The notes beneath the pieces are model-generated. The model searched no databases and was not told the DNA's origin. It worked only from the letters and a program-made list of their open reading frames with translations. A stretch of DNA of 64,000 nt, taken from the NCBI RefSeq assembly GCF_021502725.1, contig NZ_JAKFFS010000001.1, forward strand, positions 1,736,001-1,800,000, written 5' to 3'. Source of the DNA: Dyadobacter sp. CY345 (GTDB lineage Bacteria; Bacteroidota; Bacteroidia; Cytophagales; Spirosomataceae). Of this stretch, positions 7,620-17,148 are shown one piece after another; position 1 is the first letter of the stretch; each line of letters starts with the position of its first letter. Made by a program: the position numbers and the translations under genes.

Positions 7620-9335
7620 CTACAAATTCTGTTTTTTCAATTCTTCAACCGCATGGTTAGCTGACCTTGCAGTCATCGCCATATAAGTGATTGATGGATT
7701 TACGCAGGAAGAAGAAACCATCGCGGCGCCATCCGTAACGAAGACGTTTTTGCACTCATGAATCTGGTTGAACTTATTCAGAACCGAGGTTTTCGGATCT
7801 TTCCCCATTCTTGCCGTTCCCATATCGTGAATTCCTAAACCTGGATGAGTGTCTGTCCGGTTAAATCCCGAGACATTTTTAAAACCCGCGGCGTCAAGCA
7901 TTTCCACGGCCGAAGCCATCATATCTTTGCGCATGGTCAATTCATTTTCTCCGAAAGCAGCGTCAAAAACGATCATCGGAATTCCCCATTTATCTTTTCT
8001 GTCTTTATCCAAAAACATCCTGTTGGATGGATCCGGGAGTATTTCTCCAAAACCGCCAAAACCCATTGTCCAGGTTCCTGGCTTTGTCATATCTTCTTTA
8101 AAACTTGCGCCAAAGCCATCGGTCGTGATGCCCCGTTTCCAGTCACTTTTGCTTGCGCCGCCCTGATATCCGTATCCACGAAGAAAATCTCTTTTGTCAT
8201 TTCCCCAGTTTCGGAATCTGGGAATGTACAGCGCATTTGGTCGTTGTCCAAAAATATAGTCGTTCTCAAATCCATTGACGGTAGCGTTTGCACCGACGCC
8301 AAGATGGTGATCCATAATATTTCGCCCAACCTGATCACTGTCATTGCCAAGTCCGTTTGGAAAACGTGAAGATTTAGAATTAAGGAGCAAGGCAGCAGAA
8401 TTCATCGAACCTGCGTTCAAAAAAATAATTTTTGCAAAAAACTCTTCAACTGCCATGGTGTTCTGGTTGATCACCCGGACACCTTTTGCTTTTTTTGTTT
8501 TTTCGTCATAAATAATTTCGCTGGCGATGGTATCATGCAAAACCGTTAATTTCTGGGTTTTCCTTGCAGCCGGAATTGATCCCGATAAAGAACTGTAATA
8601 GCCGCCATAAGGACATCCCCGGGAACATTTACTTCGGTATTGGCATGATGCCCGGCCTAATTCGGTATGCCAGGGCTGCGGTTTGGTAAGATTGGCAACC
8701 CTTCCGATCGTTACCGGTCGGTTAAGTTTTTTCATCATCGTATCCTTAAAATACACTTCCGGCGCGCTCATTGGCATGGCTGGAAGATAATGACCGTCCG
8801 GCAAAACTTCCCATCCTTCGGCCTGCCCGCTGATACCTACAAATTTTTCAACATGTGCATACCAGGGTTCGAGATCTTCATAACGTATCGGCCAGTCGAT
8901 CGCGATGCCCTCTTTTGCATTAGCCTCAAAATCATTTTTATTCATCCGGTAAGACTGCCGGCCCCAGTGCATGGATTTTCCACCCGTATGATATGCCCTG
9001 ATCCAGTCAAAGGGACGTTTTTCTATGTATGGATTTTTCTTATCGTCAGTAAAAAACTCGGCTGTTTCCTCATTCGCCAAACTTCCGAACCGGCTGTTTG
9101 CCCAATACTCTTCTGCTGACTGGATCGAAACTTTTCCCCGGTGATCAAATTCCCAGGGGCCTTTCATGGCGGTATCGTAGTCTTCAATATGTTTCACTTC
9201 CCGTCCGCGTTCGAGCATTAAAACCTGCAAACCGCGTTCGGTAAGTTCTTTCGCGGCCATACCTCCGGTCATTCCCGAACCGATTACGATGGCATCGAAT
9301 GTATGTGTTTTATCTGATTTTAGATTTAAATTCAT
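7620..9335 (-). CDS. GMC family FAD-dependent oxidoreductase (sugar/glucoside dehydrogenase type)
   Basis: The 571-residue protein has the N-terminal FAD-binding motif VIGSGMTGG (Gly19, 21, 24), the LERGREV strand end, a cysteine-rich segment CQYRSKCSRGCPYGG typical of the Bacteroidota subgroup, and the C-terminal GMC region IHDMGTARMG with SSCVNPSITYMAMTAR holding the catalytic His/Asn. Such enzymes oxidise sugar hydroxyls and pass electrons to a cytochrome. It has no signal peptide of its own and lies 12 bases after a Tat-signal gluconate-2-dehydrogenase subunit 3 gene, its usual partner, with which it would be exported. The substrate (lactose, glucoside or polyol) cannot be read from sequence. 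Confidence 0.85.
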   Translation of the reverse strand: MNLNLKSDKTHTFDAIVIGSGMTGGMAAKELTERGLQVLMLERGREVKHIEDYDTAMKGPWEFDHRGKVSIQSAEEYWANSRFGSLANEETAEFFTDDKKNPYIEKRPFDWIRAYHTGGKSMHWGRQSYRMNKNDFEANAKEGIAIDWPIRYEDLEPWYAHVEKFVGISGQAEGWEVLPDGHYLPAMPMSAPEVYFKDTMMKKLNRPVTIGRVANLTKPQPWHTELGRASCQYRSKCSRGCPYGGYYSSLSGSIPAARKTQKLTVLHDTIASEIIYDEKTKKAKGVRVINQNTMAVEEFFAKIIFLNAGSMNSAALLLNSKSSRFPNGLGNDSDQVGRNIMDHHLGVGANATVNGFENDYIFGQRPNALYIPRFRNWGNDKRDFLRGYGYQGGASKSDWKRGITTDGFGASFKEDMTKPGTWTMGFGGFGEILPDPSNRMFLDKDRKDKWGIPMIVFDAAFGENELTMRKDMMASAVEMLDAAGFKNVSGFNRTDTHPGLGIHDMGTARMGKDPKTSVLNKFNQIHECKNVFVTDGAAMVSSSCVNPSITYMAMTARSANHAVEELKKQNL

Positions 9336-9347
9336 GGTGATCTGACG

Positions 9348-9956
9348 TTAGTAGGCGAAAGATTTCTGATTGGGTTTCAACTTGATCATTTCCAGTTTTC
9401 CAGGAATCGGTACATAGTCAAAAGATGATTTTATTCCTTCTTCCGAAGTAAAATACCCCAACATGGTAAGTTCTTTCATCAGACGCCAATAGGGCACACC
9501 CTTAGCCTGGGCTGACATCTGTTCACGGTCTTCATTATCACCCATCTTGGTTTGCTGCACCTGATACGCCTTCATTTGGTCAACAGTGTCACTTTCCACT
9601 TGTTTTAGCGTCTCAGTTTTCTGAGAAGCGGTAAGGGCAAGAAAATCTTTTTGTTCCAGATTTTTGATACCTTCCAAAAAGCTGGCCTGTTCAGGTGTTT
9701 TATAACAATCTTTAAGCATCATCACAATGAACGCAGGCACACCAACATCCTTCGCACCGGGCGTGCTGGTTTTGGGAATGATGATTTCAGCAACTTCTGC
9801 AATGATCAGTTTCTGATTGTCTGTCAATACAAAATCAGCAGTTAGGGTCAGGCTTGTTTCAGGATTCTGCCACCGATTCATAGCCAGCAGTGTCGGCGCA
9901 GAAAATGTCCCTCCAAGCATGAGCGCAACACTTTTTATGGCATCTCTTCTTTTCAT
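9348..9956 (-). CDS. Gluconate 2-dehydrogenase subunit 3 family protein
   Basis: This 202-residue small subunit starts with a twin-arginine signal (MKRRDAIKSVALMLGG) and continues with the domain of gluconate 2-dehydrogenase subunit 3 (LTDNQKLIIAEVAEIIIP, TPGAKDVGVPAFI, GVPYWRLMKELTMLGYFTS). In these complexes the small subunit supplies the Tat signal that carries the GMC flavoprotein across the membrane and supports its folding. It is the first gene of the minus-strand pair, 12 bases ahead of the GMC gene. No cytochrome gene accompanies them here. Confidence 0.85.
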   Translation of the reverse strand: MKRRDAIKSVALMLGGTFSAPTLLAMNRWQNPETSLTLTADFVLTDNQKLIIAEVAEIIIPKTSTPGAKDVGVPAFIVMMLKDCYKTPEQASFLEGIKNLEQKDFLALTASQKTETLKQVESDTVDQMKAYQVQQTKMGDNEDREQMSAQAKGVPYWRLMKELTMLGYFTSEEGIKSSFDYVPIPGKLEMIKLKPNQKSFAY

Positions 9957-10005
9957 CAGTTATAAATTTATATTTCAGTATCGTGTTTATCAGAACAAAT
10001 ACAAA

Positions 10006-10203
10006 ATGGCTGAATCGTCAATTTGTCAACCAGAAAACGTTAGATATGTATTTGAAAATAACCTGAAACGGTTGACCGTCAGATACTCATCTGTGGTCCT
10101 GATACTTAAAGAAAATCTTTTGTTCGAAATACTGAGTGAATTTAAAGACTCTGTCTGCGAGATGGAATTGGGTAATAAAAAAGCCGTTGCAGTGTGTTTT
10201 TGA
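10006..10203 (+). CDS. Possible small protein (65 aa), weakly supported
   Basis: In the 343-base gap between the dehydrogenase pair and the bacilliredoxin gene, an ATG after an A-rich leader opens a 65-codon frame rich in Lys, Glu and aliphatic residues (RLTVRYSSVVLILKENLLFE). I recognise no family, and the frame extends upstream without interruption, so it could be chance. The rest of the gap is AT-rich and holds the promoters of the flanking genes and an inverted repeat. Confidence 0.25.
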   Translation: MAESSICQPENVRYVFENNLKRLTVRYSSVVLILKENLLFEILSEFKDSVCEMELGNKKAVAVCF

Positions 10204-10248
10204 TGCAGTTTTTGTATTTATTTATAATATTTTTAAACTGCAAACGGC
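10183..10248. repeat. Inverted repeat upstream of ytxJ
   Basis: GCCGTTGCAGT (10183-10193) is matched by ACTGCAAACGGC (10237-10248), an almost perfect inverted repeat with one bulged base and a 43-base AT-rich spacer. It lies just upstream of the bacilliredoxin gene. It could be an operator pair, an RNA stem or a terminator remnant. Confidence 0.4.
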
Positions 10249-10299
10249 AGTTATTTGTTGTTACTTTGTTAACCAAATTAGAAATTAGAATTTTTAAGC

Positions 10300-10641
10300 A
10301 TGAACTGGAAATCAGTAAAATCAGAAGCAGACGTTCAAGAACTTTTTAAGACCAACGAATATTCCCTAATTTATAAACATAGCCCGCGCTGCATGACAAG
10401 CCTAATGGCTTTCAGAAATATGAAATCAGGTGCGGAGTCAGATTACAGTATTCCATTCCACATCGTGGACGTGATTCAGGATCGCGAAGTTTCTGGCCTG
10501 ATCGCTAAAACCTTTTCTGTAAAACACGAATCACCTCAGGTCTTAATCGTGAAAGACGGTGAGTGTATTTTTAATATTTCCCACGAAAGCATCGTTTTAA
10601 AGGATATTGTTAAAAAAATAAACGCTTTGACAGAAGCATAG
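10300..10641 (+). CDS. ytxJ: Bacillithiol system redox-active protein YtxJ (monothiol bacilliredoxin)
   Basis: The 113-residue protein has the thioredoxin-like fold of the YtxJ/DUF2847 family: IYKHSPRCMTSLMAF with the single active-site cysteine (Cys31), a cis-proline in HESPQVLIVKDG, and no second cysteine. These cytoplasmic proteins are thought to remove bacillithiol from mixed disulfides on proteins. Bacillithiol is the low-molecular-weight thiol of many Bacteroidota, so the gene fits the host. Family members more often read KHSTRC; here it is KHSPRC. It is followed after 37 bases by a secreted DUF4468 protein that is unlikely to be functionally linked. Confidence 0.85.
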   Translation: MNWKSVKSEADVQELFKTNEYSLIYKHSPRCMTSLMAFRNMKSGAESDYSIPFHIVDVIQDREVSGLIAKTFSVKHESPQVLIVKDGECIFNISHESIVLKDIVKKINALTEA

Positions 10642-10678
10642 TATTTATCATTTCTGTTCAGTTTCCCACACTAACTTT

Positions 10679-11248
10679 TTGCGCGTGAAAAGAATATTGG
10701 TTGCCTTCCTGTTACTTACTTCGGTTAATTATTTGAGTTTTGGGCAGGAAGGCATTTTGCCTCTGGACAGCAAGAATAACGCTGTTTATTCTGACGTTGG
10801 CGCAGTGCAGCACACCAGAGATGTACTTTTTACGAATGCGCAAAAGTGGGTTGTCAAAACTTTCGGGAACTATGAAAATGCTGTGGTTACCGAAGACCGG
10901 TCAAATGGCAAATTGGTGCTTAATACCTACGCGCCCATATCGAGTGCGGCGTATGAATATCTTCGTTTAACGATAACCATTGATTGTCAGGATAATAAAT
11001 ATTCTGTCTTGATGACAGATCTGGAAGGCATTGCCAAAAGCCAGACAATCAAACGCCTTGGAAAAAGGCAAAATGACGAAATTCAGGAAAAGTCGGTTCT
11101 GGTCAAAACAGAGTCCAACCGTAAGCAAAAAGCTTTGGCTGAGAATGAGCTGAATGAAATGAAATCTGATAACAACAGCGTCAACAACGCAGTTTACGGC
11201 TTATTAGCTTCGCTGAAACAAATGATGCTGGCTGAATCGGAAAATTGA
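10679..11248 (+). CDS. Secreted DUF4468-like protein
   Basis: This 189-residue product has a signal peptide (about 1-22, ending SFGQ) and a DUF4468-type TBP-like domain (LFTNAQKWVVKTFGNYENAV, then TEDRSNGKLVLNTYA), followed by a charged helical tail (about 130-189). No ATG is available at the start: TTG at 10679 and GTG at 10685 are alternatives, and GTG would give the more compact signal peptide. DUF4468 proteins are common exported proteins of Bacteroidota with no known activity. Confidence 0.7.
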   Translation: MRVKRILVAFLLLTSVNYLSFGQEGILPLDSKNNAVYSDVGAVQHTRDVLFTNAQKWVVKTFGNYENAVVTEDRSNGKLVLNTYAPISSAAYEYLRLTITIDCQDNKYSVLMTDLEGIAKSQTIKRLGKRQNDEIQEKSVLVKTESNRKQKALAENELNEMKSDNNSVNNAVYGLLASLKQMMLAESEN

Positions 11249-11260
11249 TCAAGGCGATTT

Positions 11261-13618
11261 TCACATCACTTTGATATTGTTTTCTTTAAAACTCCGGTAA
11301 AGCGTTTCGAGCACATAACTTTTGAAAACCGGTTCTACATAAACGCTTTTTACCCACACCAGAATTTTTAACTCAACATTATCTGCACCAATACTGTTGA
11401 AAAGAATCTGACTTGGTGCATTTTTTATAATATCTTCCGACTTAGCGATTGTTTCGGTTACTAACTTTTTCACAAGGTCAAGATCAGATTCTACGTTTAC
11501 CTTAAAAACAATCTCGCTTTTAAGCTGGGAATTTTTCTGAGTGTAATTTGTCAGCCTTCCCGAAAGTAAATCGCCATTTGGAATGATTACCCGAGAACCC
11601 TGGGAAGTCAGCATTTTGCTGGATCTGATACCAATATCAAGCACTTTTCCCTTCTTGTCAGCCAGTTCAATATAATCTCCAATATTAAAAGGTTTTTCAA
11701 AAATCAGGATAATTCCTGAAACGAAGTTGTTGATAATATTTTGCAGACCAAGTCCAATCCCGACACCCAGCGCACCAATCAAAACCGTTATTTTGTCAAG
11801 CGGAACGCCGGACGCTGTGATAGCAAAAAGAAATCCTATAATAATGATGACCAGACGGATCAGTGCAAGTTTTGAATTTTTCTCCACCACGCTGCTACCG
11901 AAACTGCTGTCAGATTCTCCAAATAAAATTCCTATATTTTTTTGGAGAATATTAGATAGATAAAGTATGACCGCGAAAAATAGGATGTTACCTAACGAGA
12001 AAGTAATATTTCCAAAAGTACGGGGTTTTAAGAGCAGTTCCTGCAACAGATTCTGAATGGCGTCGATGATATTCAGATTGATCGCGAACACCAGAATCCA
12101 TAACAAAACTGAAATGAATGAAAGCATTTTTCGAAACTTGGATCGGCTGCTGGCCACATTGATTCGTGAGAAAATGCCTCCCGAGCAGGAGCTTACCCGG
12201 ATTTGTAATTCCATCGCTTCTGCAACAATCTGCACAAAAACGGCCAGACTTAAAATCTGGACCAATCCGCTGATCGCGGTTAAGTGAAATGATTTGGCCA
12301 GACTAATTCTTCCAAATGCATTCAACATAATGGCTAAAATATTAAGTATAACATAGATGACCACCACTGGCTTTATAAACCTTTTATGGAATTTGGCTTC
12401 CTGCATCTTGCGATAAAGCCAGATACCAAAATAAATGGATATGGCGTTCAAAAGAATCAATAAAGAACGTAGCAGAAGCGATTCATTGACGAATGCGTTT
12501 GTGAAGATAACCAGTACGTACAAGCCTAAAATTGTGAACCAAACGCGTAATTGACTTTTAGGTAACCGTCGATATAAAAATATGCTTAGTGTTATCAGCA
12601 AAAGAAACTGGTTCAGCTCGATATAGATGGAAGGAGAATCAGGTTCGAAAAGTGGGGTAAGGTTGAATAATACAACAAGAGTGGAGAGTAGCGGAATTCT
12701 GGCTATGTAACTAAACTTTAATTCTCCGATATCGGCCGCAAGTTTTGGCTGAGACGCCAGCCGGAAATTGATATAGACCCACCAGAAAAATACGGCGCAC
12801 ATGATCAATAAAAAAATCCGGTTATCCCAGGTAGAGTTGAAGAAGTAGCGTAAAATTTTGTCCTGACCGAGGTACGAAGTTTTAACTAATGTTCCGATGT
12901 TGTCAGAATTGTTGGTTTTCGGCGCGTTCCAGAGGTAATTATATTCCTTGCTCAAAACGTTCCTTCCAGATTCCCTCACATAATCATCTACTACGGTTTG
13001 TAAGTCAATGGTTTTAAAATAAATTGTGGATGCATCAGCAAGCAGCCTGCTGACGGTATCAAGATTTGCGACAGTAACCTTTCCGGTGTTTTGCAGGCGG
13101 ACTCTTAGATCATCAATTTGCGCTTTGTACAGTTTTCGCTGCGTAGTGTCGCCGACATCAACCATCAGCAGTGAATCTCTCCCAAACTGAATAATCTCCT
13201 CCGACATACGTTGCAATTCAGCATTATATTTCGAAAGGGATTTTCGCCACATGGCCGTTTTTGTCTGGGCGTCGGTGAGCATCAACCGATAATTCAAAAG
13301 TGTTTTATTATCAGGAATTGTTTTATTTAACTGCATCGCAGAATCAATCTGAGCAACGTTTCTTTGAATCTGGTTCAGATCGTGCCTGATGTTTGGACCA
13401 TCATAGCCTTTTTTATTGGCACCGTTCATCTGAGTTATTGCTGCCTGATATTTCTCCAAACGAAACAATAACGTATCGGGAATAACGACACTGGAATCGA
13501 CGGCAATTGGTTTATTTTGCCCCCAAACTACTTCACAGGATATAATTAGCAGGAAAAATAATGCAGTACAGAAGCGCTGATTAGATTTGAAATATTTAGA
13601 TATAATGAATTTCTTCAT
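11261..13618 (-). CDS. MscS family mechanosensitive channel, large (MscK-like) form
   Basis: I place the start at the ATG giving MKKFIISKYF, which begins a signal peptide ending VWGQ; a start 45 bases upstream would add a non-signal-like stretch. The 785-residue protein has a periplasmic helical domain (to about residue 250), about ten membrane helices, and the MscS core near the C-terminus: the pore helix segment GALGVGIGLGLQNIINNFVSG, the beta domain FEKPFNIGDYIEL and RVIIPNGDLLSGRLTNYT. It should sit in the inner membrane and open on osmotic downshock. The large periplasmic part resembles KefA/MscK. It stands alone, divergent from the broken acetyltransferase gene. Confidence 0.85.
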   Translation of the reverse strand: MKKFIISKYFKSNQRFCTALFFLLIISCEVVWGQNKPIAVDSSVVIPDTLLFRLEKYQAAITQMNGANKKGYDGPNIRHDLNQIQRNVAQIDSAMQLNKTIPDNKTLLNYRLMLTDAQTKTAMWRKSLSKYNAELQRMSEEIIQFGRDSLLMVDVGDTTQRKLYKAQIDDLRVRLQNTGKVTVANLDTVSRLLADASTIYFKTIDLQTVVDDYVRESGRNVLSKEYNYLWNAPKTNNSDNIGTLVKTSYLGQDKILRYFFNSTWDNRIFLLIMCAVFFWWVYINFRLASQPKLAADIGELKFSYIARIPLLSTLVVLFNLTPLFEPDSPSIYIELNQFLLLITLSIFLYRRLPKSQLRVWFTILGLYVLVIFTNAFVNESLLLRSLLILLNAISIYFGIWLYRKMQEAKFHKRFIKPVVVIYVILNILAIMLNAFGRISLAKSFHLTAISGLVQILSLAVFVQIVAEAMELQIRVSSCSGGIFSRINVASSRSKFRKMLSFISVLLWILVFAINLNIIDAIQNLLQELLLKPRTFGNITFSLGNILFFAVILYLSNILQKNIGILFGESDSSFGSSVVEKNSKLALIRLVIIIIGFLFAITASGVPLDKITVLIGALGVGIGLGLQNIINNFVSGIILIFEKPFNIGDYIELADKKGKVLDIGIRSSKMLTSQGSRVIIPNGDLLSGRLTNYTQKNSQLKSEIVFKVNVESDLDLVKKLVTETIAKSEDIIKNAPSQILFNSIGADNVELKILVWVKSVYVEPVFKSYVLETLYRSFKENNIKVM

Positions 13619-13764
13619 ATCAATTTTTAAAATTAACAGATGCGGCCAACCTGCAAATAACATGCCTGATACGGTTAGTTATTGCAATTAAGCGTTTTTG
13701 TCTCCAATATCTGTAATTTTAATATCGCGTTTTGAAGTATTTCTATTCAGTGATTTTTAAGATT

Positions 13765-14333
13765 ATGATCAAGGCAACCGCAGCGAATAAAGATTTAGTA
13801 GTGAAGATTTTGACTGCTGCTTTTTTGGAAAACAGGAGCGTAAATTACATCATCAAGCAGGATGGATTTAAACAAAAAGAATAGAAGCGTTGATGGAGTA
13901 TTCTTTTGACTATTGCAAACTTTTTGGCCAAATTTACCTGTCTGACGATAAAAAAGCTTGCGCGCTTATTTCATTTCCGGATCGTAAAAGGACAAATTTT
14001 AGATCCGTCTTGCTCGATATAAATCTGATCACGAAATCTGCCGGGATTAGTAATATTTCAAAAATTCTAACACGGGAAAAGTTGATCGAGCAAAACTATC
14101 CATCTTCGGAGATCTATTATTTATGGTTTATCGGCGTTGCTCCCGAAAATCAGAATCAAGGTTTGGGAAAGAAACTTCTGACGGAAATCATCCATGATGC
14201 CAATCAAATGAACCGCCCTATTTATCTCGAAACATCTACTGAGAAAAATTTGTCATGGTATCAGAAAGCAGGATTTGAGATTTACAATCAACTGGATTTT
14301 GGGTACCCATTATTTTTGATGCGACGAAAATAA
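13765..14333 (+). pseudogene. GNAT family acetyltransferase split by a frameshift
   Basis: The ATG at 13765 opens a frame (MIKATAANKDLVVKILTAAF, then VNYIIKQDGFKQKE) that ends at TAG 13882-13884. The rest of a GNAT protein continues in the frame one base back (RIEALMEYSFDYCKLFGQIY) to the stop at 14331-14333, with acetyl-CoA motif VAPENQNQGLGKKLL and the WYQKAGFEIYNQL segment. Restoring one A in the A run at 13874-13878 joins the two parts into a full-length protein of about 188 residues. The classical slippery heptamer for programmed -1 shifting is absent. So this is a frameshift pseudogene or a homopolymer sequencing error. A TTG at 13890 could start the downstream part alone. Confidence 0.75.
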
Positions 14334-14447
14334 CTCTTGGTTTGCTAATCAAATTTTCTGATATGCCAATGAAGCCCTGGATTCCACAAAAAATTAAAAG
14401 GTATGCCGGCTTAATTTCTAATTTTGCAGAAAACTTCATTCTGCAAA

Positions 14448-15974
14448 ATGACCGGGTACCTTAATTTATTTGATTTTAAACAAAAAGTAGACTATAAAAA
14501 CGAAATCTTAGCCGGTCTCACAGTCGCCATGACGATGATGCCGGAGTCGCTTTCTTTCGCTATTCTGGCCGGACTTCCGCCATTGGCAGGTCTTTACGCC
14601 GCTTTTATTATGGGGTTGGTCACGGCAGTTTTCGGCGGCAGACCCGGAATGGTTTCCGGTGGTGCGGGTGCCACGGTTATTGTTTTGATTTCCCTGATGC
14701 AGTCAAACGGAATTGAATACGTTTTTGCAGCGGTCGCAATGGCCGGAATTTTTCAGATTTTAGTAGGCGTTTTCAAGCTTGGAAAGTTTATTCGGCTCGT
14801 GCCGCAGCCGGTAATGTATGGGTTTGTCAACGGACTTGCCGTAATTATATTCATATCACAGTTTGAGCAATTTAAAACGGTTTCCAATGGACAGATTTCC
14901 TGGCTAATCGGAACACCGCTTTACATTATGGCAGGCTTGGTTGGGCTGACGATCGCTATTGTCCTGATTTTACCAAAAATCACAAAAGCCGTTCCCGCGT
15001 CGCTGGTTGCTATTATCGTGGTTTTTGGTCTGGTTCTCGGTTTTGATATTGACACCAGAACGGTTCGTGACATAGCTTCTGTGAGTGGAGGATTCCCACC
15101 TTTTCATATCCCTGCTGTGCCTTTTAATTTCGAAACACTCCAGATTATTTTTCCATATGCGCTGATCATGGCGGGAGTCGGTTTGACAGAAAGTTTATTA
15201 ACCTTAAATCTAGTTGACGAACTGGTTGGAAACCGCGGAAACGGAAACAAAGAATGCATCGCGCAGGGAAGTGCGAATATCCTGAACGGTTTCTTTTTTG
15301 GCATGGGCGGTTGTGCTATGATCGCGCAGACGTTTGTTAACATTTCCGCAGGTGCCCGGGCGAGGCTGTCCGGAATCATCGCGGCATGCACGATCCTGAT
15401 TGTCATACTTTTCGGAGCTCCGGTTATAGAAAAAATTCCAATGGCTTCGCTGACAGGCGTCATGATTATGGTTGCCATAGGCACGTTCGAATGGGGAAGT
15501 TTCAAGATTATTAACAAAATGCCAAACAAGGATATTTTTGTCGGTATACTTGTCGCGCTCATCACGATCTGGCTTCACAATCTTGCGTTGGCGGTACTGA
15601 TTGGGGTAATTATTTCTGCGCTTGTTTTTGCATGGGAAAGTGCAAAGAGAATCAGGGCTCGAAAATACGTTGACGAAAACGGTGTCAAATATTATGAAAT
15701 ATCTGGTCCGTTATTTTTTGGATCGACAATGGCTTTTACGGAAAAATTCGACGTAGCGAATGATCCCGAAACTGTGGTTATTGATTTTAAAGAAAGTCGT
15801 ATTGCTGATATGAGTGGCATTGAAGCGCTTAACAAATTGACGGAACGTTATAAAAAGGCCAACAAGAAATTGCAGCTTCGCCACCTGAGCGAAGATTGCA
15901 GACTGCTTCTGAAAAATGCAGATTCAATTATCGATGTAAATATCATGGAAGATCCCACTTATAAGATTCCATAA
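14448..15974 (+). CDS. SulP family inorganic anion permease with STAS domain
   Basis: The ATG at 14448 (MTGYLNLFDFKQK) is preferred over one 24 bases upstream. The roughly 508-residue protein has the SulP core of about 10-12 membrane helices, with the signatures VAMTMMPESLSFAILAGLPPLAGLYA, GGRPGMVSGGAGAT and LVPQPVMYGFVNGLA, then a C-terminal STAS domain (about 410-505; FGSTMAFTEKF, VIDFKESRIADMSGIEAL). SulP proteins carry sulfate, bicarbonate or dicarboxylates; the substrate cannot be told from sequence. It is a single gene, with no carbonic anhydrase or sulfate-assimilation gene beside it. Confidence 0.85.
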   Translation: MTGYLNLFDFKQKVDYKNEILAGLTVAMTMMPESLSFAILAGLPPLAGLYAAFIMGLVTAVFGGRPGMVSGGAGATVIVLISLMQSNGIEYVFAAVAMAGIFQILVGVFKLGKFIRLVPQPVMYGFVNGLAVIIFISQFEQFKTVSNGQISWLIGTPLYIMAGLVGLTIAIVLILPKITKAVPASLVAIIVVFGLVLGFDIDTRTVRDIASVSGGFPPFHIPAVPFNFETLQIIFPYALIMAGVGLTESLLTLNLVDELVGNRGNGNKECIAQGSANILNGFFFGMGGCAMIAQTFVNISAGARARLSGIIAACTILIVILFGAPVIEKIPMASLTGVMIMVAIGTFEWGSFKIINKMPNKDIFVGILVALITIWLHNLALAVLIGVIISALVFAWESAKRIRARKYVDENGVKYYEISGPLFFGSTMAFTEKFDVANDPETVVIDFKESRIADMSGIEALNKLTERYKKANKKLQLRHLSEDCRLLLKNADSIIDVNIMEDPTYKIP

Positions 15975-16099
15975 TTTTCTATCTTGTCTGGAACAGAAAT
16001 TGTTCTTTTCCAATTCTGTTAAGAACGGAGATCCGCTCCGATTCTACGTCAATTCAAATTGGGAATTGTTTTCAATTTTAATCATAAAATTCAGATAAT

Positions 16100-17131
16100 A
16101 TGGAATACAGGCAATTAGGTGCTTCCGGCATTAAGGTTCCGGTTTTAAGTTTTGGTACTGCCACTTTCGGAGGTGGAACCGAGTTTTTTAAAGCATGGGG
16201 CGAAACCCAGTTAGAAGAAGCAAAAGGACTTATCAATATTTGTCTTGAAGAAGGCGTAAATCTGTTTGATACGGCCGACGGATATTCCAAAGGTATGGCT
16301 GAGGAAATCCTGGGGAAAGCACTGGGTGGTTTACGTAATCAGGTTTTAATTTCTACCAAAGCAACATTTCCCACCGGCGACGGACCAAATGATTATGGTT
16401 CGTCACGCTTCCATTTAATTCATGCCTGCGAAGAGAGTCTGCGACGCCTGAACACTGATCATATAGATATTTATCACATGCATGGTTTCGACGGAAACAC
16501 TCCGGTCGAAGAAACACTTCGCGCTCTGGATGATCTGGTTACCAGTGGAAAAGTGCGCTATATCGCCTGTTCTAATTTTTCCGGATGGCATTTGATGAAA
16601 TCGCTGTCGGTTTCTGAGCGATATGGGTGGGCGAAATATGTGGGACATCAGGCTTATTATTCCTTGTTAAACAGAGAATTTGAGTGGGAATTGATGCCTT
16701 TGGGACTGGATCAAAAAGTGGGGACAATTGTGTGGAGTCCGCTTTCTGCGGGTTTGTTAAGTGGAAAATTCAAAAGAAATCAGCCGAATCCGGAAAGCAG
16801 CCGTTTAAGCCAGGGCGGGTCACACGGACCTGAAACGAATTATGAACTGCTTTATAACATTGTTGATGTGTTGGAAGAAGTAGCCGAGGAAACAGGCAAA
16901 TCAGTAGCTCAGGTTTCTTTGAACTGGCTTTTGCAGCGCCCGACGGTTGTTAATATCGTCGTCGGTGCCAGAAATGAGGAGCAGCTAAGACAAAATCTAG
17001 GTTCTGTCGGCTGGAATCTGACGACCGAGCAGATCAAAAAACTGGACGAAGCAAGTGAAGTGCCACCTATTTATCCTTATTGGCATCAACGCGGCAACAC
17101 AACCCTGAATCCAATTCCGAAATTTTACTAA
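16100..17131 (+). CDS. Aldo/keto reductase
   Basis: This 343-residue TIM-barrel NADP-dependent oxidoreductase shows the family features in order: RQLGASGIKVPVLSFGTATF, the catalytic Asp and Tyr in FDTADGYSKG, the Lys in LISTKATF, the His in IYHMHGFDG, and the cofactor-binding loop near ALNWLLQRPTVVNIVVGARNE. Such cytoplasmic enzymes reduce aldehydes and ketones; the precise substrate is unknown. It stands alone, followed by a long hairpin and then the TetR-SDR unit, which has its own promoter. Confidence 0.85.
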   Translation: MEYRQLGASGIKVPVLSFGTATFGGGTEFFKAWGETQLEEAKGLINICLEEGVNLFDTADGYSKGMAEEILGKALGGLRNQVLISTKATFPTGDGPNDYGSSRFHLIHACEESLRRLNTDHIDIYHMHGFDGNTPVEETLRALDDLVTSGKVRYIACSNFSGWHLMKSLSVSERYGWAKYVGHQAYYSLLNREFEWELMPLGLDQKVGTIVWSPLSAGLLSGKFKRNQPNPESSRLSQGGSHGPETNYELLYNIVDVLEEVAEETGKSVAQVSLNWLLQRPTVVNIVVGARNEEQLRQNLGSVGWNLTTEQIKKLDEASEVPPIYPYWHQRGNTTLNPIPKFY

Positions 17132-17148
17132 ACTGTTTTATGCTACGA

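Noticed and set aside
7845..8369. Long plus-strand frame (174 aa) opposite the GMC oxidoreductase
   Set aside because: Its product has no recognisable domain and it lies wholly antisense to a well-supported gene with all GMC motifs.
13870..13892. Programmed -1 frameshift in the GNAT gene
   Set aside because: The bases around the junction do not form an X-XXY-YYZ slippery heptamer and there is no evident stimulatory stem; mutation or sequencing error is simpler.
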